A stretch of DNA of 64,000 bases from Nannocystis sp. GTDB taxonomy: Bacteria > Myxococcota_A > Polyangia > Nannocystales > Nannocystaceae. This document shows, one piece after another, positions 11,178 to 22,267 of this stretch. Each line of letters opens with the position of its first letter. Within the stretch, counting starts at the first letter, position 1. The notes beneath the pieces are model-generated. The model was given only the letters and a program-made list of their open reading frames with translations, was not told where the DNA came from and searched no databases. The stretch lies in assembly GCF_016714285.1 (NCBI RefSeq), contig NZ_JADJNN010000035.1, forward strand, positions 1 through 64,000, in the 5' to 3' direction. Position numbers and translations under genes: made by a program.

Positions 11178-12916
11178 GTGACCGACCTGTCCACCATGCG
11201 TCCGCTGCTCGCCGGCGTGCTGCTCCTGCACGCCTGCGCCGGCGACCCCGCGAGCGCGACCGCCGACGCCGCGACCAGCGTGAGCACCGCGAGCAGCGGC
11301 GAACCCGGCAACAGCGAGGCGACTCCGACCACGGGCGACGAGCCCGAGCCCGAACCCGAGCTGTTGCCGCCGCGCGCCCGCCTGCTGCGGATCTCGATGG
11401 CGCTGCGCGGCGTGCGACCGTCGGAGGCCGAGCTGGCGGCGGTGGCCAAGGACCCGGACGCGCTGCCTGGCATCGTCGACGACTACCTCGGCACGCCGGA
11501 GTTCGGCGCGACCGTCCGCGACCTGCACAACGACGCGCTGCTGGTGCTCGCCGACTTCGGCGTGCCGCCGGCCGGCTTCCTGGCCAAGGACACGCTCGCC
11601 GGCATGGACCCCTACGCCGCCAACCGCTCGATCATGGAGGCGCCGCTGCGGCTCATCGAGCACGTCGTCACCAGCGATCGGCCCTACGGCGAGATCGTCA
11701 CGGCCGACTACACCCTCGCCGACGAGGCCGTCGCCGGCGCCTGGGGCCTCACCCACGCGGGCGAGGGCTGGCAGGTCGTCGACCCGCCCCCCGACATCGC
11801 CGCGGCCGGCATCCTCGCCGATTCGTGGCTGTTCAGCCGCCACGGCTCGACCATCAGCAACGCCGGCCGCGGCCGCGCCAACGCCATCTCACGCGCCCTG
11901 CTCTGCTTCGACTTCGCTAGCCGCGACATCGAGATCGACGCCAGCGTCAACCTCGCGGACCCCAACGAGGTCGCCGAGGCCGTGCTGAAGTCAACCCGAC
12001 CTGCGTCGCCTGCCATCAACAGCTCGACCCGCTCGCCAGCTTCTTCGCCGGCTACAAACTCGACTTCGCGCCGCTGCTCGTCAGCTACCCGCACGACCAC
12101 TACACCCAGGGCTTCTTCCCGGACTTCCTGAAGGTCGACATGCGCGAGCCGCATTACTTCGGCTCACCCGGCCAGAGCCTCGCCGACCTCGGCGACATGA
12201 TCTCCCGCGACCCCCGCTTCTCCCGCTGCGCCGCCCAGCGAGCCCACGCCTACTTCCATCAGCAGGACCTCGCCGAGGTCCCCTTCACCGCCGCGGCCCA
12301 GCTGCAAGCCGAGCTGCTCGCGGCCAAGATGGACTACAAGGCGATGATCAAGGCACTGGTCCTGGGCCCCGGCTTCGCCCTCGCCACCGGCCCGGAGGGC
12401 CGCCGCCGGGCCCGGCCGGGCCAGCTCGCCAGCCTGGTCGCCGACCTCACCGGCTTCCGCTGGCGCAGCGACCTCAGCAGCTTCAAGGTCGGCAAGATCG
12501 ACCTCATGGACGACAGTATGATCGGCTACCACGTGCTCGCCGGGGGCGTCGACGCGATCTTCGTGCAAAAGCCCTCGTATACCTACAACGCGACCACCAG
12601 CCTGACCCTGCGCGCGTTGGCCCGCCAGGCCGCCAGCGCCGTCGTCGAGGCCGACTTCGCGATCGCCGACAAGACCAAGCGCCGCCTCTTCACCCTCGTG
12701 TCGGCCGCCGACAGCGGCAGCGCCAAGCTGCGCCCGCAGCTGGTCCGGCTCCACCGCCGCTTCTTCGCCGACGAGCTCGCCGACGACAGCCCCGAGATCG
12801 ACGAGAGCCTCGCGCTGTTCCTCGCCGCCCTCAAGGCCAAGCCCGGCGACATCAAGCGCGCCTGGAAGACCACCCTCACCGCGCTCCTGCAGGACGTGCG
12901 CATCGCCTTCTACTAA
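11178..12916 (+). pseudogene. Haem-motif lipoprotein paired with DUF1501 (apparent frameshift)
   Basis: Two adjacent reading frames form one gene. The first runs from GTG 11178 to about 11990. It has an SD-like GGAGG 4 nt before the start, a lipobox LLLHAC and a Ser/Thr/Glu linker. The second continues from about 11990 to 12916. Reading GTC AAC from 11990 restores a continuous protein of about 579 residues with the haem c motif CVACHQQLDPLASFF right after the junction. This resembles the DUF1588/DUF1592-type planctomycetal cytochrome proteins that accompany DUF1501 genes. One G appears missing (AAGTC for AAGGTC). It may be a sequencing deletion or true inactivation. The second half on its own starts at ATG 12140. 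Function is unknown; an extracytoplasmic redox role is inferred. Confidence 0.7.
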
Positions 12917-12940
12917 CCGAGGACACGGAGGACCACGAAC

Positions 12941-14200
12941 ATGCCACGCCTCACCCGCCGCTCCTGGCTGCGCAGCAGCTTCCTCGCCCTCGGCGCCGCC
13001 GGCCTGCTCACCACCCAAGGCCGCCTGCGCGCCGCCCCCAAGACCCCGCCCCGCCGGCTCGTGCTGGTGTTCAACAGCGGCGGCTGGGACTGCAGCTACG
13101 CGCTCGACCCCAAGCCCGGGGTCGCCGGCGTCGACGCGCCCGCCGGCAAGGTCGCCACGATCGGCGGCCTCGACGTGCTCACCGACCCGTCGCGCCCGGC
13201 GATCGCCGAGTTCTTCAACATGTCCGCCGGGACATGTTCGATCGTGCGTGGCCTGCAGGTCAGCTCGGTCGCCCACCCCGACGCCTCGCGCCGGATCCTC
13301 ACCGGTGTGGCCAGCGACAGCGCGCCGGACGTCGCCGCGATCGCCTCGGCGGTGCACGGCGCCGACCTGGCCGCGCCCTACCTGATCCTCGGCCGCACCG
13401 CCTATTCGGGCCCCTACGGCTCGCTCGGCGCCCGCACCGGCTCGGTCAACCAGATCGTCACCCTCCTGAACCCGAGCCTCAGCCTGCCGCCGATCGGCGG
13501 GCCGCTGCTGCCGCACGTCCCCACCGACGTCGAGGAGGCGCTGATCCGCGAGCACGTGCTCGCCCGCGCCGAGCGTGAGCTGACCGCGTCCGGCGGCAAC
13601 CATCGCGTCGACGACTTCATCAGCTCGCTCCACCGCGGCGACCTCCTGCGTGAGATCGGCGTGGTCGGCGAGATCGAGCTGGCCCGCTCCTTCTCGGCCC
13701 AGATCGACCTCGCCGTCGAGGCCCTCGCCCGCGGCCTGTGCCACTCGGTCCAGATCGAGACCGGCGAGTGGGACACGCACACCGACAACGCCAGGCAGGG
13801 CCCGCTCCACGACGACTTCTTCGCCGGCCTCACGCAATTGGTCACGGCCCTCGCCGCGCGCCCTGGCAGCGCCCAGGGCTCCAAGCTACTCGACGAGACC
13901 ACCATCGTGGTCGTCTCCGAGCTCGGCCGCACGCCGCGCTTCAACGGCGACAAGGGCAAGGACCACTGGCCCGTCACCAGCGCCCTGCTGATCGGCAGCG
14001 GCGTCGCCGGCGGGCGGGTCGTCGGCGCCACCACCGACGCGCTGGCTGGCGTCGACATCGACTTCAACACCGGCGCGCCCGACCCCAAGGGCAAGCCCCT
14101 GCTCTACTCGAGCTTCGCCGCCGGCGTGCTCGCGCTCGTCGGCGTCGAGCCTGGCGACCACATCACCGACGCGGAGCCCCTGCATGCGATCTCGGCCTGA
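12941..14200 (+). CDS. Tat-exported DUF1501 family protein
   Basis: A 419-residue protein of the DUF1501 (sulfatase/alkaline-phosphatase-fold) family. The N-terminus is a twin-arginine signal (RLTRRSWLRSSFLALGAAGLL), implying export folded, perhaps with metals. Core signatures include FNSGGWDCSYALDP, the central WDTHTDNARQGPLHDDFFAGL and the C-terminal VVVSELGRTPRFNGDKGKDHWP. A GGAGG precedes the ATG. It follows the haem-motif lipoprotein by 24 nt, a pairing common in planctomycetes and myxobacteria. The biochemical role is unknown. The coding sequence contains a perfect 9-bp-arm palindrome at 13217-13238. Confidence 0.88.
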   Translation: MPRLTRRSWLRSSFLALGAAGLLTTQGRLRAAPKTPPRRLVLVFNSGGWDCSYALDPKPGVAGVDAPAGKVATIGGLDVLTDPSRPAIAEFFNMSAGTCSIVRGLQVSSVAHPDASRRILTGVASDSAPDVAAIASAVHGADLAAPYLILGRTAYSGPYGSLGARTGSVNQIVTLLNPSLSLPPIGGPLLPHVPTDVEEALIREHVLARAERELTASGGNHRVDDFISSLHRGDLLREIGVVGEIELARSFSAQIDLAVEALARGLCHSVQIETGEWDTHTDNARQGPLHDDFFAGLTQLVTALAARPGSAQGSKLLDETTIVVVSELGRTPRFNGDKGKDHWPVTSALLIGSGVAGGRVVGATTDALAGVDIDFNTGAPDPKGKPLLYSSFAAGVLALVGVEPGDHITDAEPLHAISA

Positions 14201-14642
14201 GCTGGTGCTCGCCCTGCTGCTCGCCTGCAGCCCGCAGGACGGGGACGAGGGCGCCGCCAGCAGCACCGGCGCCTCGACCGGCAGCAGCGGCGCCGCCAGC
14301 GAGGCCGCGGCGACCACCGGTGACGCGAGCTGGGCCAGCCTCGACGATCGGCCGTGCCCCGAGGACAACCTGCTCACCACCGAGAACTTCGGCGGCCCCT
14401 TCATCCTCACCTACTGCACCGGCTGCCACCACTCGAGCCTCGACGTGGGCGAGCGGGCCGGGGCCCCGCCCGACATGAACTTCGACACGCTGGGTGACGT
14501 GCGTGCGCACGCCCCTCGCATCTGGGCCCGCGCCGCCGACGACAACGCCAGCATGCCGCCGATCGGCGCACCCGCGGCGGACGAGCGCACCCGCCTCGGC
14601 GAGTGGCTGGCCTGCGGCGCACCCTCGGCCAGCGGGCTGTGA
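14184..14642 (+). CDS. Small lipoprotein with one CxxCH haem c motif
   Basis: A 152-residue exported protein whose start overlaps the end of the DUF1501 gene by 17 nt. The N-terminus has a short signal with lipobox LALLLAC and a Ser/Thr/Gly/Ala linker. The C-terminal domain holds one haem c attachment site (YCTGCHHSSLD, Cys78-Cys81-His82) and a possible distal Met in NASMPPIG, as in small monohaem cytochromes. The last gene of this plus-strand module, it is followed by a bidirectional hairpin. An electron-transfer role with the upstream DUF1501 pair is inferred. Confidence 0.8.
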   Translation: MRSRPELVLALLLACSPQDGDEGAASSTGASTGSSGAASEAAATTGDASWASLDDRPCPEDNLLTTENFGGPFILTYCTGCHHSSLDVGERAGAPPDMNFDTLGDVRAHAPRIWARAADDNASMPPIGAPAADERTRLGEWLACGAPSASGL

Positions 14643-14727
14643 TCGCGTCCGTACGGGACCTGTCCCATCGGACATGTCCCGCCACGCCGCACCTCAAGAT
14701 CGATAACCTCGGCCACGAACCAACGCA

Positions 14728-14770
14728 GAGAGCGACCCCGGAGCCCTCAGAGGCTCGGTCGGTCGCTCTC
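14728..14770. terminator. Bidirectional hairpin between convergent genes
   Basis: A perfect 10-bp stem (GAGAGCGACC at 14728-14737 with GGTCGCTCTC at 14761-14770) encloses a second 5-bp stem (GAGCC/GGCTC). It lies between the convergent cytochrome lipoprotein (ends 14642) and coxD (ends 14788). No long T-run follows on either side. Confidence 0.65.
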
Positions 14771-14787
14771 GTCGTCGCGCGTCGCGC

Positions 14788-15318
14788 TCAGTGCTTGGCC
14801 GGAACGTGGTCGGCCGCGGCCTTGTGGTCGCCGCCGTGCTCACCGCCGCCGTGCTCGGGACCCCCGTGAGCCTCGACCTCTTTGCGGATCTTGTCGGCGC
14901 GCTCGGGGACGTTGTCGACGCCGACCTTGAGCGGGTTCCCGGTGGCCTCGAGGTCACGCACCCGGAGGAAGGTCTCCTGCTCGTCGTTGAGCCGGTCGCG
15001 CGCCTTCATGTCGTACAGCGTGAAGCCGAAGAAGATGCCGACGAAGATGATCGTGCCGGCGAACACGAACAGGTGATAGCGGTCGTCATACTTCAGGTGC
15101 ATGAAGTAGGCGACGACCAGGGCCGCCTTCACGAAGGCGACGAACATCGCCACCATGAGGCTGGCCGAGCCGAGGTCCATGAAGGACACCGCGTAGGTCA
15201 GCCCGGTCAGCACGAACAAGACGGCGATGATCTTGTTGTAGAGGCTGACCGGCGAGAGGTGCTCGTGAACCTCGTGGGGGTGGGCGACAACTTGGCCGTT
15301 GAGATAGACTTTGCTCAT
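14788..15318 (-). CDS. coxD: Cytochrome c oxidase subunit IV-like (CoxD)
   Basis: Small accessory subunit of the haem-copper oxidase, 176 residues with three membrane spans (IIAVLFVLTGLTYAVSF, LMVAMFVAFVKAALVVAYFMHL and FVFAGTIIFVGIFFGFTLY). The second span has the family motif KAALVVAYFMHLKYD. The C-terminal tail is long, charged and His/Gly-rich (GGPEHGGGEHGGDH), longer than usual for the family. A near-perfect SD, GGAGGTGAT, precedes the ATG. It is the last gene of the act-cox unit, 18 nt after coxC, and is followed by the hairpin at 14728-14770. Confidence 0.9.
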   Translation of the reverse strand: MSKVYLNGQVVAHPHEVHEHLSPVSLYNKIIAVLFVLTGLTYAVSFMDLGSASLMVAMFVAFVKAALVVAYFMHLKYDDRYHLFVFAGTIIFVGIFFGFTLYDMKARDRLNDEQETFLRVRDLEATGNPLKVGVDNVPERADKIRKEVEAHGGPEHGGGEHGGDHKAAADHVPAKH

Positions 15319-15336
15319 GGCATCACCTCCAAAAGC

Positions 15337-16014
15337 TCACTTCACGAGGTAGAGCAGCGGGAACAGGAAGATCCAGACCAGGTCGACGAGGTGCCAGTAG
15401 AGGCCCGTGTTCTCGACGGCCGCGTAGTTGCTGGCGCTGAAGTCCCCGCGGTTGGCGCGAATGTAGATCCAGGTCATGACGGCGAGACCGATGAGCACGT
15501 GGAAGCCGTGCAGGCCGGTCATCATGAAGTACACACCGAAGAAGATGTGCGGCAGGCCATCGATCTCGTACCCGTGGAGGTGCGCCGAGTAGTACTTGCC
15601 CGGCAGCATGCCGTGCTCGAACTTGGCGCTGTACTCGAGGTACTTGACGAACATGAAGATGCCGCCGCAACCCATGGTCAGCAGCAGCCAGCGCTTGATG
15701 CCGGCGGTGTTGCTGGTCTGAGCCGAGCGCACGCACATCGCCATCGTGTACGAGGAGGTCAGGAGCACGATGGTGTTGACGCCGCCGTGGATCTTGCTCA
15801 GGTGCTCGTGGGCCTCGAGCACCATCTCCGGATAGAACATCCGGGTGATGAAGTAGGCGAGGAAGAGACCGCTGAACATCAGGATCTCGGTGGCGAGGAA
15901 CAGCCACATCCCCAGCTTGGCCGCGCCCGCTTGCTGACCCATCGTATCGAAGTGATGGGCGAGGAACGGGTTGTGGTCGTCATCCCCGTGCGCGTGATCG
16001 TGTGCTTGACTCAT
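15337..16014 (-). CDS. coxC: Cytochrome c oxidase subunit III
   Basis: Integral-membrane subunit III of the aa3/caa3 oxidase, 225 residues with five clear spans. The family pattern is present: [53 protein letters not shown] and the C-terminal [18 protein letters not shown]. The five-helix form, without the first two helices of the mitochondrial protein, is typical of many bacterial caa3 systems. The N-terminus is His/Asp-rich. It lies 50 nt after coxA and before coxD. Confidence 0.95.
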   Translation of the reverse strand: MSQAHDHAHGDDDHNPFLAHHFDTMGQQAGAAKLGMWLFLATEILMFSGLFLAYFITRMFYPEMVLEAHEHLSKIHGGVNTIVLLTSSYTMAMCVRSAQTSNTAGIKRWLLLTMGCGGIFMFVKYLEYSAKFEHGMLPGKYYSAHLHGYEIDGLPHIFFGVYFMMTGLHGFHVLIGLAVMTWIYIRANRGDFSASNYAAVENTGLYWHLVDLVWIFLFPLLYLVK

Positions 16015-16064
16015 GATTGGCTACCCGGATTCTGGTGGGTGAGGTCGTGGGACGGACCTACGGG

Positions 16065-17720
<1,656 letters not shown>

Positions 17721-17736
17721 GGGAGGCTCCGGGTGC

Positions 17737-18738
17737 CTACTTCTGGGCCTTGATGAACTCGATGAGGGCGGTGATCTGCTTGTCGTCCAGCTGGCCGGCG
17801 AAGCTCGGCATCTGCGGGCTGAAGCCCTGGACGACCTTCGCGTTCGGCTCGAGGACGGACTCGCGGATGTAGTTGTCCTCGACGGTGATCGTGCTGCCGC
17901 CGATGATGGACTCGGTCTTGCCGTACACGCCCTTGAAGGACGGGCCGGTCTTGGCGCTGCCGTCGAGGCTGTGGCAGGTGGCGCAGCCGCGGGCGTCGTA
18001 GACGCGCTTGCCGAAGTCGGCCATGGTCTTGTCGCCCTTGGCCGGGTCGAACTCGAGGCGGGCGGCCTCCTTGAGGATCTCGAGGTACTTGTCGGCGCTG
18101 ACGACCAGGACCTTGCCGATCATGCCGGAGTGCTGGTCACCGCAGTACTCGGTGCAGAACAGCGGGTACTCGCCCTCCTTGATCGCCTCGAACCACATGA
18201 CCGTGTAGCGGCCGGGCACCACGTCCTTCTTGAGCCGGAACACCGGGATGAAGAAGGAGTGGATGACGTCCGTGGAGGTCATCGTAAGGCGCATCGGCCG
18301 ACCGACGGGGACGATCAGCTGGTTGTTGAGCTGGGCGCCTGGCACGTCGGGGTACTCGGCGGTCCAGAACCACTTCTGGCCGGTGATGCGCACGTCGATC
18401 GCGTCGGCGGGCGGGGTCACCTGCTTCATGTAGTCGATCTCGCCCCAGGCGAAGAGGATCACGAAGCCGACCGTGGGGATGGCGCTCCACCAGAACTCGA
18501 GCTTGCCGCTGTGCGTGAGCGGTGAGGTCTTGTTGTGCCCGTGCGCCGGCTTCTTGTACTTCAGCATGAAGTAGATCTGGGCGCCGATGGCGGCGACCAG
18601 GCCGACCGCGATGAGTGACCAGCAGAAGATGTACAGGTTGTCCAACGATTGCGCGTTGGCCGACGCCGCGGGGAGGAGGCTCCACGGGCTGTCCGACATC
18701 GGGGGCGTGCCAGGGTTGCTTTCAGGAAGGAAGATCAC
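17737..18738 (-). CDS. coxB: Cytochrome c oxidase subunit II with fused cytochrome c (caa3-type)
   Basis: Receives electrons from cytochrome c and passes them to haem a. The 333 residues comprise two N-terminal spans ([36 protein letters not shown]), a periplasmic cupredoxin with the CuA site [13 protein letters not shown], and a C-terminal class I cytochrome c domain with CATCH (about residues 252-256) and a distal Met in FSPQMPSF. The fused haem makes this a caa3 oxidase. The GTG start is supported by GGAGG 7 nt upstream and overlaps the Sco stop (GTGA). Confidence 0.96.
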   Translation of the reverse strand: MIFLPESNPGTPPMSDSPWSLLPAASANAQSLDNLYIFCWSLIAVGLVAAIGAQIYFMLKYKKPAHGHNKTSPLTHSGKLEFWWSAIPTVGFVILFAWGEIDYMKQVTPPADAIDVRITGQKWFWTAEYPDVPGAQLNNQLIVPVGRPMRLTMTSTDVIHSFFIPVFRLKKDVVPGRYTVMWFEAIKEGEYPLFCTEYCGDQHSGMIGKVLVVSADKYLEILKEAARLEFDPAKGDKTMADFGKRVYDARGCATCHSLDGSAKTGPSFKGVYGKTESIIGGSTITVEDNYIRESVLEPNAKVVQGFSPQMPSFAGQLDDKQITALIEFIKAQK

Positions 18739-19607
18739 GTGCTTACCTCCGCGGGGACGTGCTTGGGTCGCTCTCGACGTCTGAGCACGAGCAAGGCGGT
18801 TCCGATCAATAACACAGTGAACGCGCCTGCGACGCGCATGAGACCGAACGCAAACGGGCCGTAGCGACCGAGGGTCGCGTCGTAGTGAAAACAGCTGAGG
18901 ATGATGCGATCGAGGGTACTACCGACGCGGCCCTCGCTCGCCTCGATGAGGCCGAACTTGAGGTCGTTCTGGTGGTAGCTGAGGCCGTAGACGTAGCGCA
19001 CGATCTTCGCCTCGGGCGAGGCGAAGACGACCACCGCCGGGTGGGCGTACTGGTCCTGCTCCGGGTCGTAGGCGTATTGAATGCCGAGCTGCGCTGCCAG
19101 CAGGCGGATGCTGAGCGCGTCGCCGGTGAGGAAGGCCCAGTCGACGTCGTCGCCGCGGCCGAGCGCCTCGAGGTGGCCGCGCCGCTTGCTGCCGGCCAGC
19201 ACCGGCTGCTCGCGCGGGTCGATGCTGACGGTGACGATGCGGAAGTGCTCGTCGCCGGGGGTCCAATCGAAGGTTCGCAGCGCCTCGGTGAGCTCGTTGA
19301 GCTGCACGTTGCAGAGCACCGGGCAGCGAAAGTAGTTCATCGTCAGCAGCACCGGGCGCTCGCCGTCGAAGTAGTCGGCGAGCTTGACGGCCTTGCCGGT
19401 GTGGTCCGTGAAGGCGAGGCTGGTGTCGATGATGTTGCCGAGGTGCTCGTCGACGTCGATGCTGTGCATCGCCGGGGCGAGCGGCTGGCTGATGGCGGAC
19501 CGGGCCGGGAGGGCCACGTCGACATCGTCGGCGCGCGCGAGCCCGACTGTCCCGAAGGCCAGGAGGCTGAGGGCGACGCCCGCGAGGATGTGACAAGGAC
19601 GGGGCAC
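18735..19607 (-). CDS. SCO1/SenC family copper chaperone, membrane-anchored at both ends
   Basis: Copper delivery or thiol reduction for the CuA site of CoxB. The 290-residue protein has an N-terminal signal (HILAGVALSLLAFGTVGLARA) and a thioredoxin-like domain with the copper motif FRCPVLC. The third ligand candidate is in YAHPAVVVF. A C-terminal span (GAFTVLLIGTALLVLRRR) is an addition to the usual SCO layout. I chose the GTG at 19607, 13 nt after the preceding stop. A longer frame would be antisense-like Pro/Ser-rich sequence. It lies directly before coxB, where a CuA assembly factor is expected. Confidence 0.9.
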   Translation of the reverse strand: MPRPCHILAGVALSLLAFGTVGLARADDVDVALPARSAISQPLAPAMHSIDVDEHLGNIIDTSLAFTDHTGKAVKLADYFDGERPVLLTMNYFRCPVLCNVQLNELTEALRTFDWTPGDEHFRIVTVSIDPREQPVLAGSKRRGHLEALGRGDDVDWAFLTGDALSIRLLAAQLGIQYAYDPEQDQYAHPAVVVFASPEAKIVRYVYGLSYHQNDLKFGLIEASEGRVGSTLDRIILSCFHYDATLGRYGPFAFGLMRVAGAFTVLLIGTALLVLRRRERPKHVPAEVST

Positions 19608-19620
19608 GAAACGGCGTTTC

Positions 19621-20358
19621 TCAGTGAGAAGGAGCGGGGGCCGGAGAAGGAGCGGGGGCCGGAGCCGGAGCCGGGGCCGGAGCGGCAGCCGACTTTCCTG
19701 GATCTGCGGCGGGCTGACCAGGGGCTGGCGCAAGGGGTGTCGCAGGCGCTGGCGCCGGGGGCGCTGGTGCTGGCGCGATGCCCGGTGGTGTGCCAGCAGG
19801 CGCGGCACCCGTCGCCGTGCCGTCGGGGCCCGGGGCGATGTCGGTCGGCGCGGGGACCACGGGGGCCGGCGCTGCAGGTGCGGGCATTGCGGGCGCCGCG
19901 CCAGCCTGGCCGCCTGCGGCGATGTCGTCGGGGTGCATCCAGCCAGCGGGCGGCGGACCAGCGAGCAGGCGCTCGGGCTTCGACAGCACCAGCTCACGGG
20001 CGACTGCCAGCGGGACGTAGCGCTGCTTGACCTCGGCGCCGGTGGAGTCCTTGAAGCTGACCTCACCGGCGCTGCGCGTGACGGCATCCATCCCCTGGCG
20101 GTACTGCGCCAGCACGGCAGCGGCCTCTTTGCCGCGCTCGTGCACGATGTCCCGCTGCTGGTTGTTGAACAGCTGCACGCAGGTGGCGAGCGAGAGCAGG
20201 GTCAGGGCGCCGAGGCCCCAGATGATGTTGAAGAGCTCCTTGGTCGGCGGGACGTCCATCTCATGGCCGGCCCCGCGGGCGCCGCCGTCAGGGTCGTGAC
20301 CGTGACCGTGACCGGAGCCATGACCGGACCCATGACCGGAGTGGTTGTGATCGCTCAT
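19621..20358 (-). CDS. His-rich single-span protein with Pro/Ala tail, act-cox operon
   Basis: A 245-residue protein of unknown function between actF and sco. The N-terminus is a His/Gly repeat (HNHSGHGSGHGSGHGHGHD). One membrane span follows (about residues 43-63, LFNIIWGLGALTLLSLATCVQ), then a soluble segment of about 80 residues (KDSTGAEVKQRYVPLAVARELVLSKPERLL). The last 115 residues are almost pure Ala-Pro with a little Gly and Thr. The His-rich, presumably cytoplasmic end could bind metal, and the Ala-Pro end could be an extended periplasmic spacer. Its place between ACIII and oxidase genes suggests an accessory subunit or assembly factor of the ACIII-caa3 complex. Confidence 0.75.
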   Translation of the reverse strand: MSDHNHSGHGSGHGSGHGHGHDPDGGARGAGHEMDVPPTKELFNIIWGLGALTLLSLATCVQLFNNQQRDIVHERGKEAAAVLAQYRQGMDAVTRSAGEVSFKDSTGAEVKQRYVPLAVARELVLSKPERLLAGPPPAGWMHPDDIAAGGQAGAAPAMPAPAAPAPVVPAPTDIAPGPDGTATGAAPAGTPPGIAPAPAPPAPAPATPLAPAPGQPAADPGKSAAAPAPAPAPAPAPSPAPAPSH

Positions 20359-20371
20359 GACGTCGTCCTCC

Positions 20372-21625
20372 TCAGAAGTTCTCGAACTTGATGGACTCGG
20401 CGATGCGCGGGTCCTTGACGGGGATGAGGGCCTTGCGACCGAGGGCCCAGCCGAACGCGGCCAGGAACACGCCGAGCACGCCGACCAGGGTCAGGGCGTC
20501 GAGCGGTCCGAGGTGCATCGTCATGTGGTGGTCGCCGGACGCCATCGCGTGGTGGTGGGCGAGCACCGGCTGGATGACCCAGTACATGTCGACGAACTCC
20601 ATGAACAGGATCCAGCTGGCGATGATGCCGAGGGTCCAGGCGTTGCGCTTGACCGCCCGGGGCAGCATGAAGAAGAACGGGATCGGGAAGCGGCCGAGGC
20701 AGAGCAGGTAGGTCAGCGGCAGGAAGTCGTCGGCGATGCGGTAGCCGAACCAGATGGTCTCTTCCGGGATGTTGGCGTACCAGATCAGGAAGTACTGGCT
20801 GAAGGCGATGTAGCTGTAGAAGACCGTGAACCCGAACATGTACTTGCCGAGGTCGTGGTAGTGCTCGTCGGTGACGACGCCCTTCAGGTAGCCTGACTTG
20901 CGCAGGAAGATCGAGACCAGCGTCAGGAACGCGTGGATCGACAGGCAGCAGCCGGCGAAGTAGTAGACGCCGAACATGGTCGAGAACCAGTGCGGGTCGA
21001 GCGACATCAGGAAGTCGAAGGCCGCGAAGGTCAGCGACAGGGCGAACAGGAACAGGGCCGGCGCCGCGAAGCCGCGGGCGGTGTCGGCGTTGCGCGCGGC
21101 TCGCTCGGCGTCGTCGTCGCCGGTGGTCGACCAGCGGTAGAACAGCAGCGAGAGCAGCGACCAGATGACGAAGTAAACGCCGACGCGGATCTGGAAGAAG
21201 CCCTCGTTGAGGTAGCCCTTCTTGTTCGACAGCATGAAGTCGGCGTCGACCGCCGCGGTGTCGGTCCAGTGGTAGAGGTCGTGCATGCCGAACAGCACGA
21301 CCGGGAGGCCGACGAGGCACAGCACCGGGAGGGTGATGGCGACGTTCTCGGCCAGGCGGCGCACGGCGATCGACCAGCCGGCGCGCACGAGGTGCTGGAT
21401 GATGACGAAGAAAAGGCCGCCGAGGCCGATGGCGAGGAAGGTGTACCAGGCGACGAGGTAGGCGAACCAGAACTCGTGGTGGTGCTCGCCGCGGAGGGCG
21501 AAGGCGCCGCCCAAGCCGGCGGCCGCGAGCACCACGCCGAGGATCGGGAGGAGGCGCCAGACCGAGCCCTTGGCCAGATGCACGGCCTCGGGGGCGATCG
21601 TCACGGTGTCGTTGTGGGAGCTCAT
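20372..21625 (-). CDS. actF: Alternative complex III subunit ActF (NrfD-like quinol module)
   Basis: Integral-membrane subunit of the quinol:cytochrome c/oxidase oxidoreductase that replaces bc1. The 417 residues give ten predicted spans and paralogous similarity to ActC/NrfD. Recognisable segments are WFAYLVAWYTFLAIGLGGLFFVIIQHL, TFAAFDFLMSLDPHWFSTMFGVYYFAG, and the C-terminal ILFMEFVDMYWVIQPVL. The ATG lies 2 nt after the actE stop. The order A-B-C-D-E-F is the standard ACIII order. Confidence 0.94.
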   Translation of the reverse strand: MSSHNDTVTIAPEAVHLAKGSVWRLLPILGVVLAAAGLGGAFALRGEHHHEFWFAYLVAWYTFLAIGLGGLFFVIIQHLVRAGWSIAVRRLAENVAITLPVLCLVGLPVVLFGMHDLYHWTDTAAVDADFMLSNKKGYLNEGFFQIRVGVYFVIWSLLSLLFYRWSTTGDDDAERAARNADTARGFAAPALFLFALSLTFAAFDFLMSLDPHWFSTMFGVYYFAGCCLSIHAFLTLVSIFLRKSGYLKGVVTDEHYHDLGKYMFGFTVFYSYIAFSQYFLIWYANIPEETIWFGYRIADDFLPLTYLLCLGRFPIPFFFMLPRAVKRNAWTLGIIASWILFMEFVDMYWVIQPVLAHHHAMASGDHHMTMHLGPLDALTLVGVLGVFLAAFGWALGRKALIPVKDPRIAESIKFENF

Positions 21626-21627
21626 GG

Positions 21628-22266
21628 CTACTTGCCCTCCGAGGGGGTGCGGGCGGCCTGCAGGGTGCGCACCCACGCGGCGATCGCCCAGCGGTCCTTG
21701 ACCGGGATCTGGGCGGCGTAGGAGAGCATGGTGCCCTTGCCGTTCACGATCACGTCGTAGAAGTAGGCCAGCGGCATGGCCCGCAGGCGCGGATCTTGGA
21801 GGTTGGCGGGCTGGACCTTGAAGCCGCCGCCGCGCAGGGTGGCGATGCCCTTGCCGCCGCCGCTCTCGTCGTGACAGGGCTGGCAGTAGATGTTGTAGCG
21901 CTGCTGGCCGCGGTCGAGCAGCGCCGGGGTCAGCGGGATGCTGCTCGGCAGGCGGTCGAACAGGCGGCCGTCGGCGCCGCGGCCGCGGTGGAGCTCGTCG
22001 TCGTCCTTGAGGAAGCCGACGGCGACGGTGCCCGGCACCGGGGCCCGGGCCGCGCGGCCCTTGCAATCGTGGTTGAGGGCGTTGGCGCAGTCGACGGGCT
22101 GGAAGAAGGGGTTCTCCTCCTGGGCGTCGTAGCGGCTCTGGAAGTCCATGTTCTGGATGAGGTGGACCGGCGGCTCCTCGGAGCGGTTGCCCTGACAGCC
22201 GGCCACGCCAGCGACACAGCCAGCGAGCGAGAGGACGAGGAAGGTGGTTGCGGTGGAGCGCGACAT
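21628..22266 (-). CDS. actE: Alternative complex III subunit ActE (monohaem cytochrome c lipoprotein)
   Basis: Periplasmic monohaem cytochrome c of ACIII, 212 residues. A lipoprotein-type leader with candidate lipoboxes LAGC and VAGC is followed by the FFQPVDCANAL region and one haem site, IYCQPCHDESGGGKG. The C-terminal helix KDRWAIAAWVRTLQ is typical of class I cytochromes. The ATG follows the actD stop by a single base. The haem would link ActA to the downstream caa3 oxidase, whose CoxB carries its own cytochrome domain. Confidence 0.93.
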   Translation of the reverse strand: MSRSTATTFLVLSLAGCVAGVAGCQGNRSEEPPVHLIQNMDFQSRYDAQEENPFFQPVDCANALNHDCKGRAARAPVPGTVAVGFLKDDDELHRGRGADGRLFDRLPSSIPLTPALLDRGQQRYNIYCQPCHDESGGGKGIATLRGGGFKVQPANLQDPRLRAMPLAYFYDVIVNGKGTMLSYAAQIPVKDRWAIAAWVRTLQAARTPSEGK

Positions 22267-22267
22267 C

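Noticed and set aside
10986..11843. N-terminal extension of moaA to 647 residues
   Set aside because: The extra sequence is antisense to the lipoprotein gene and low in complexity. MoaA sequence begins only after the ATG at 10985.
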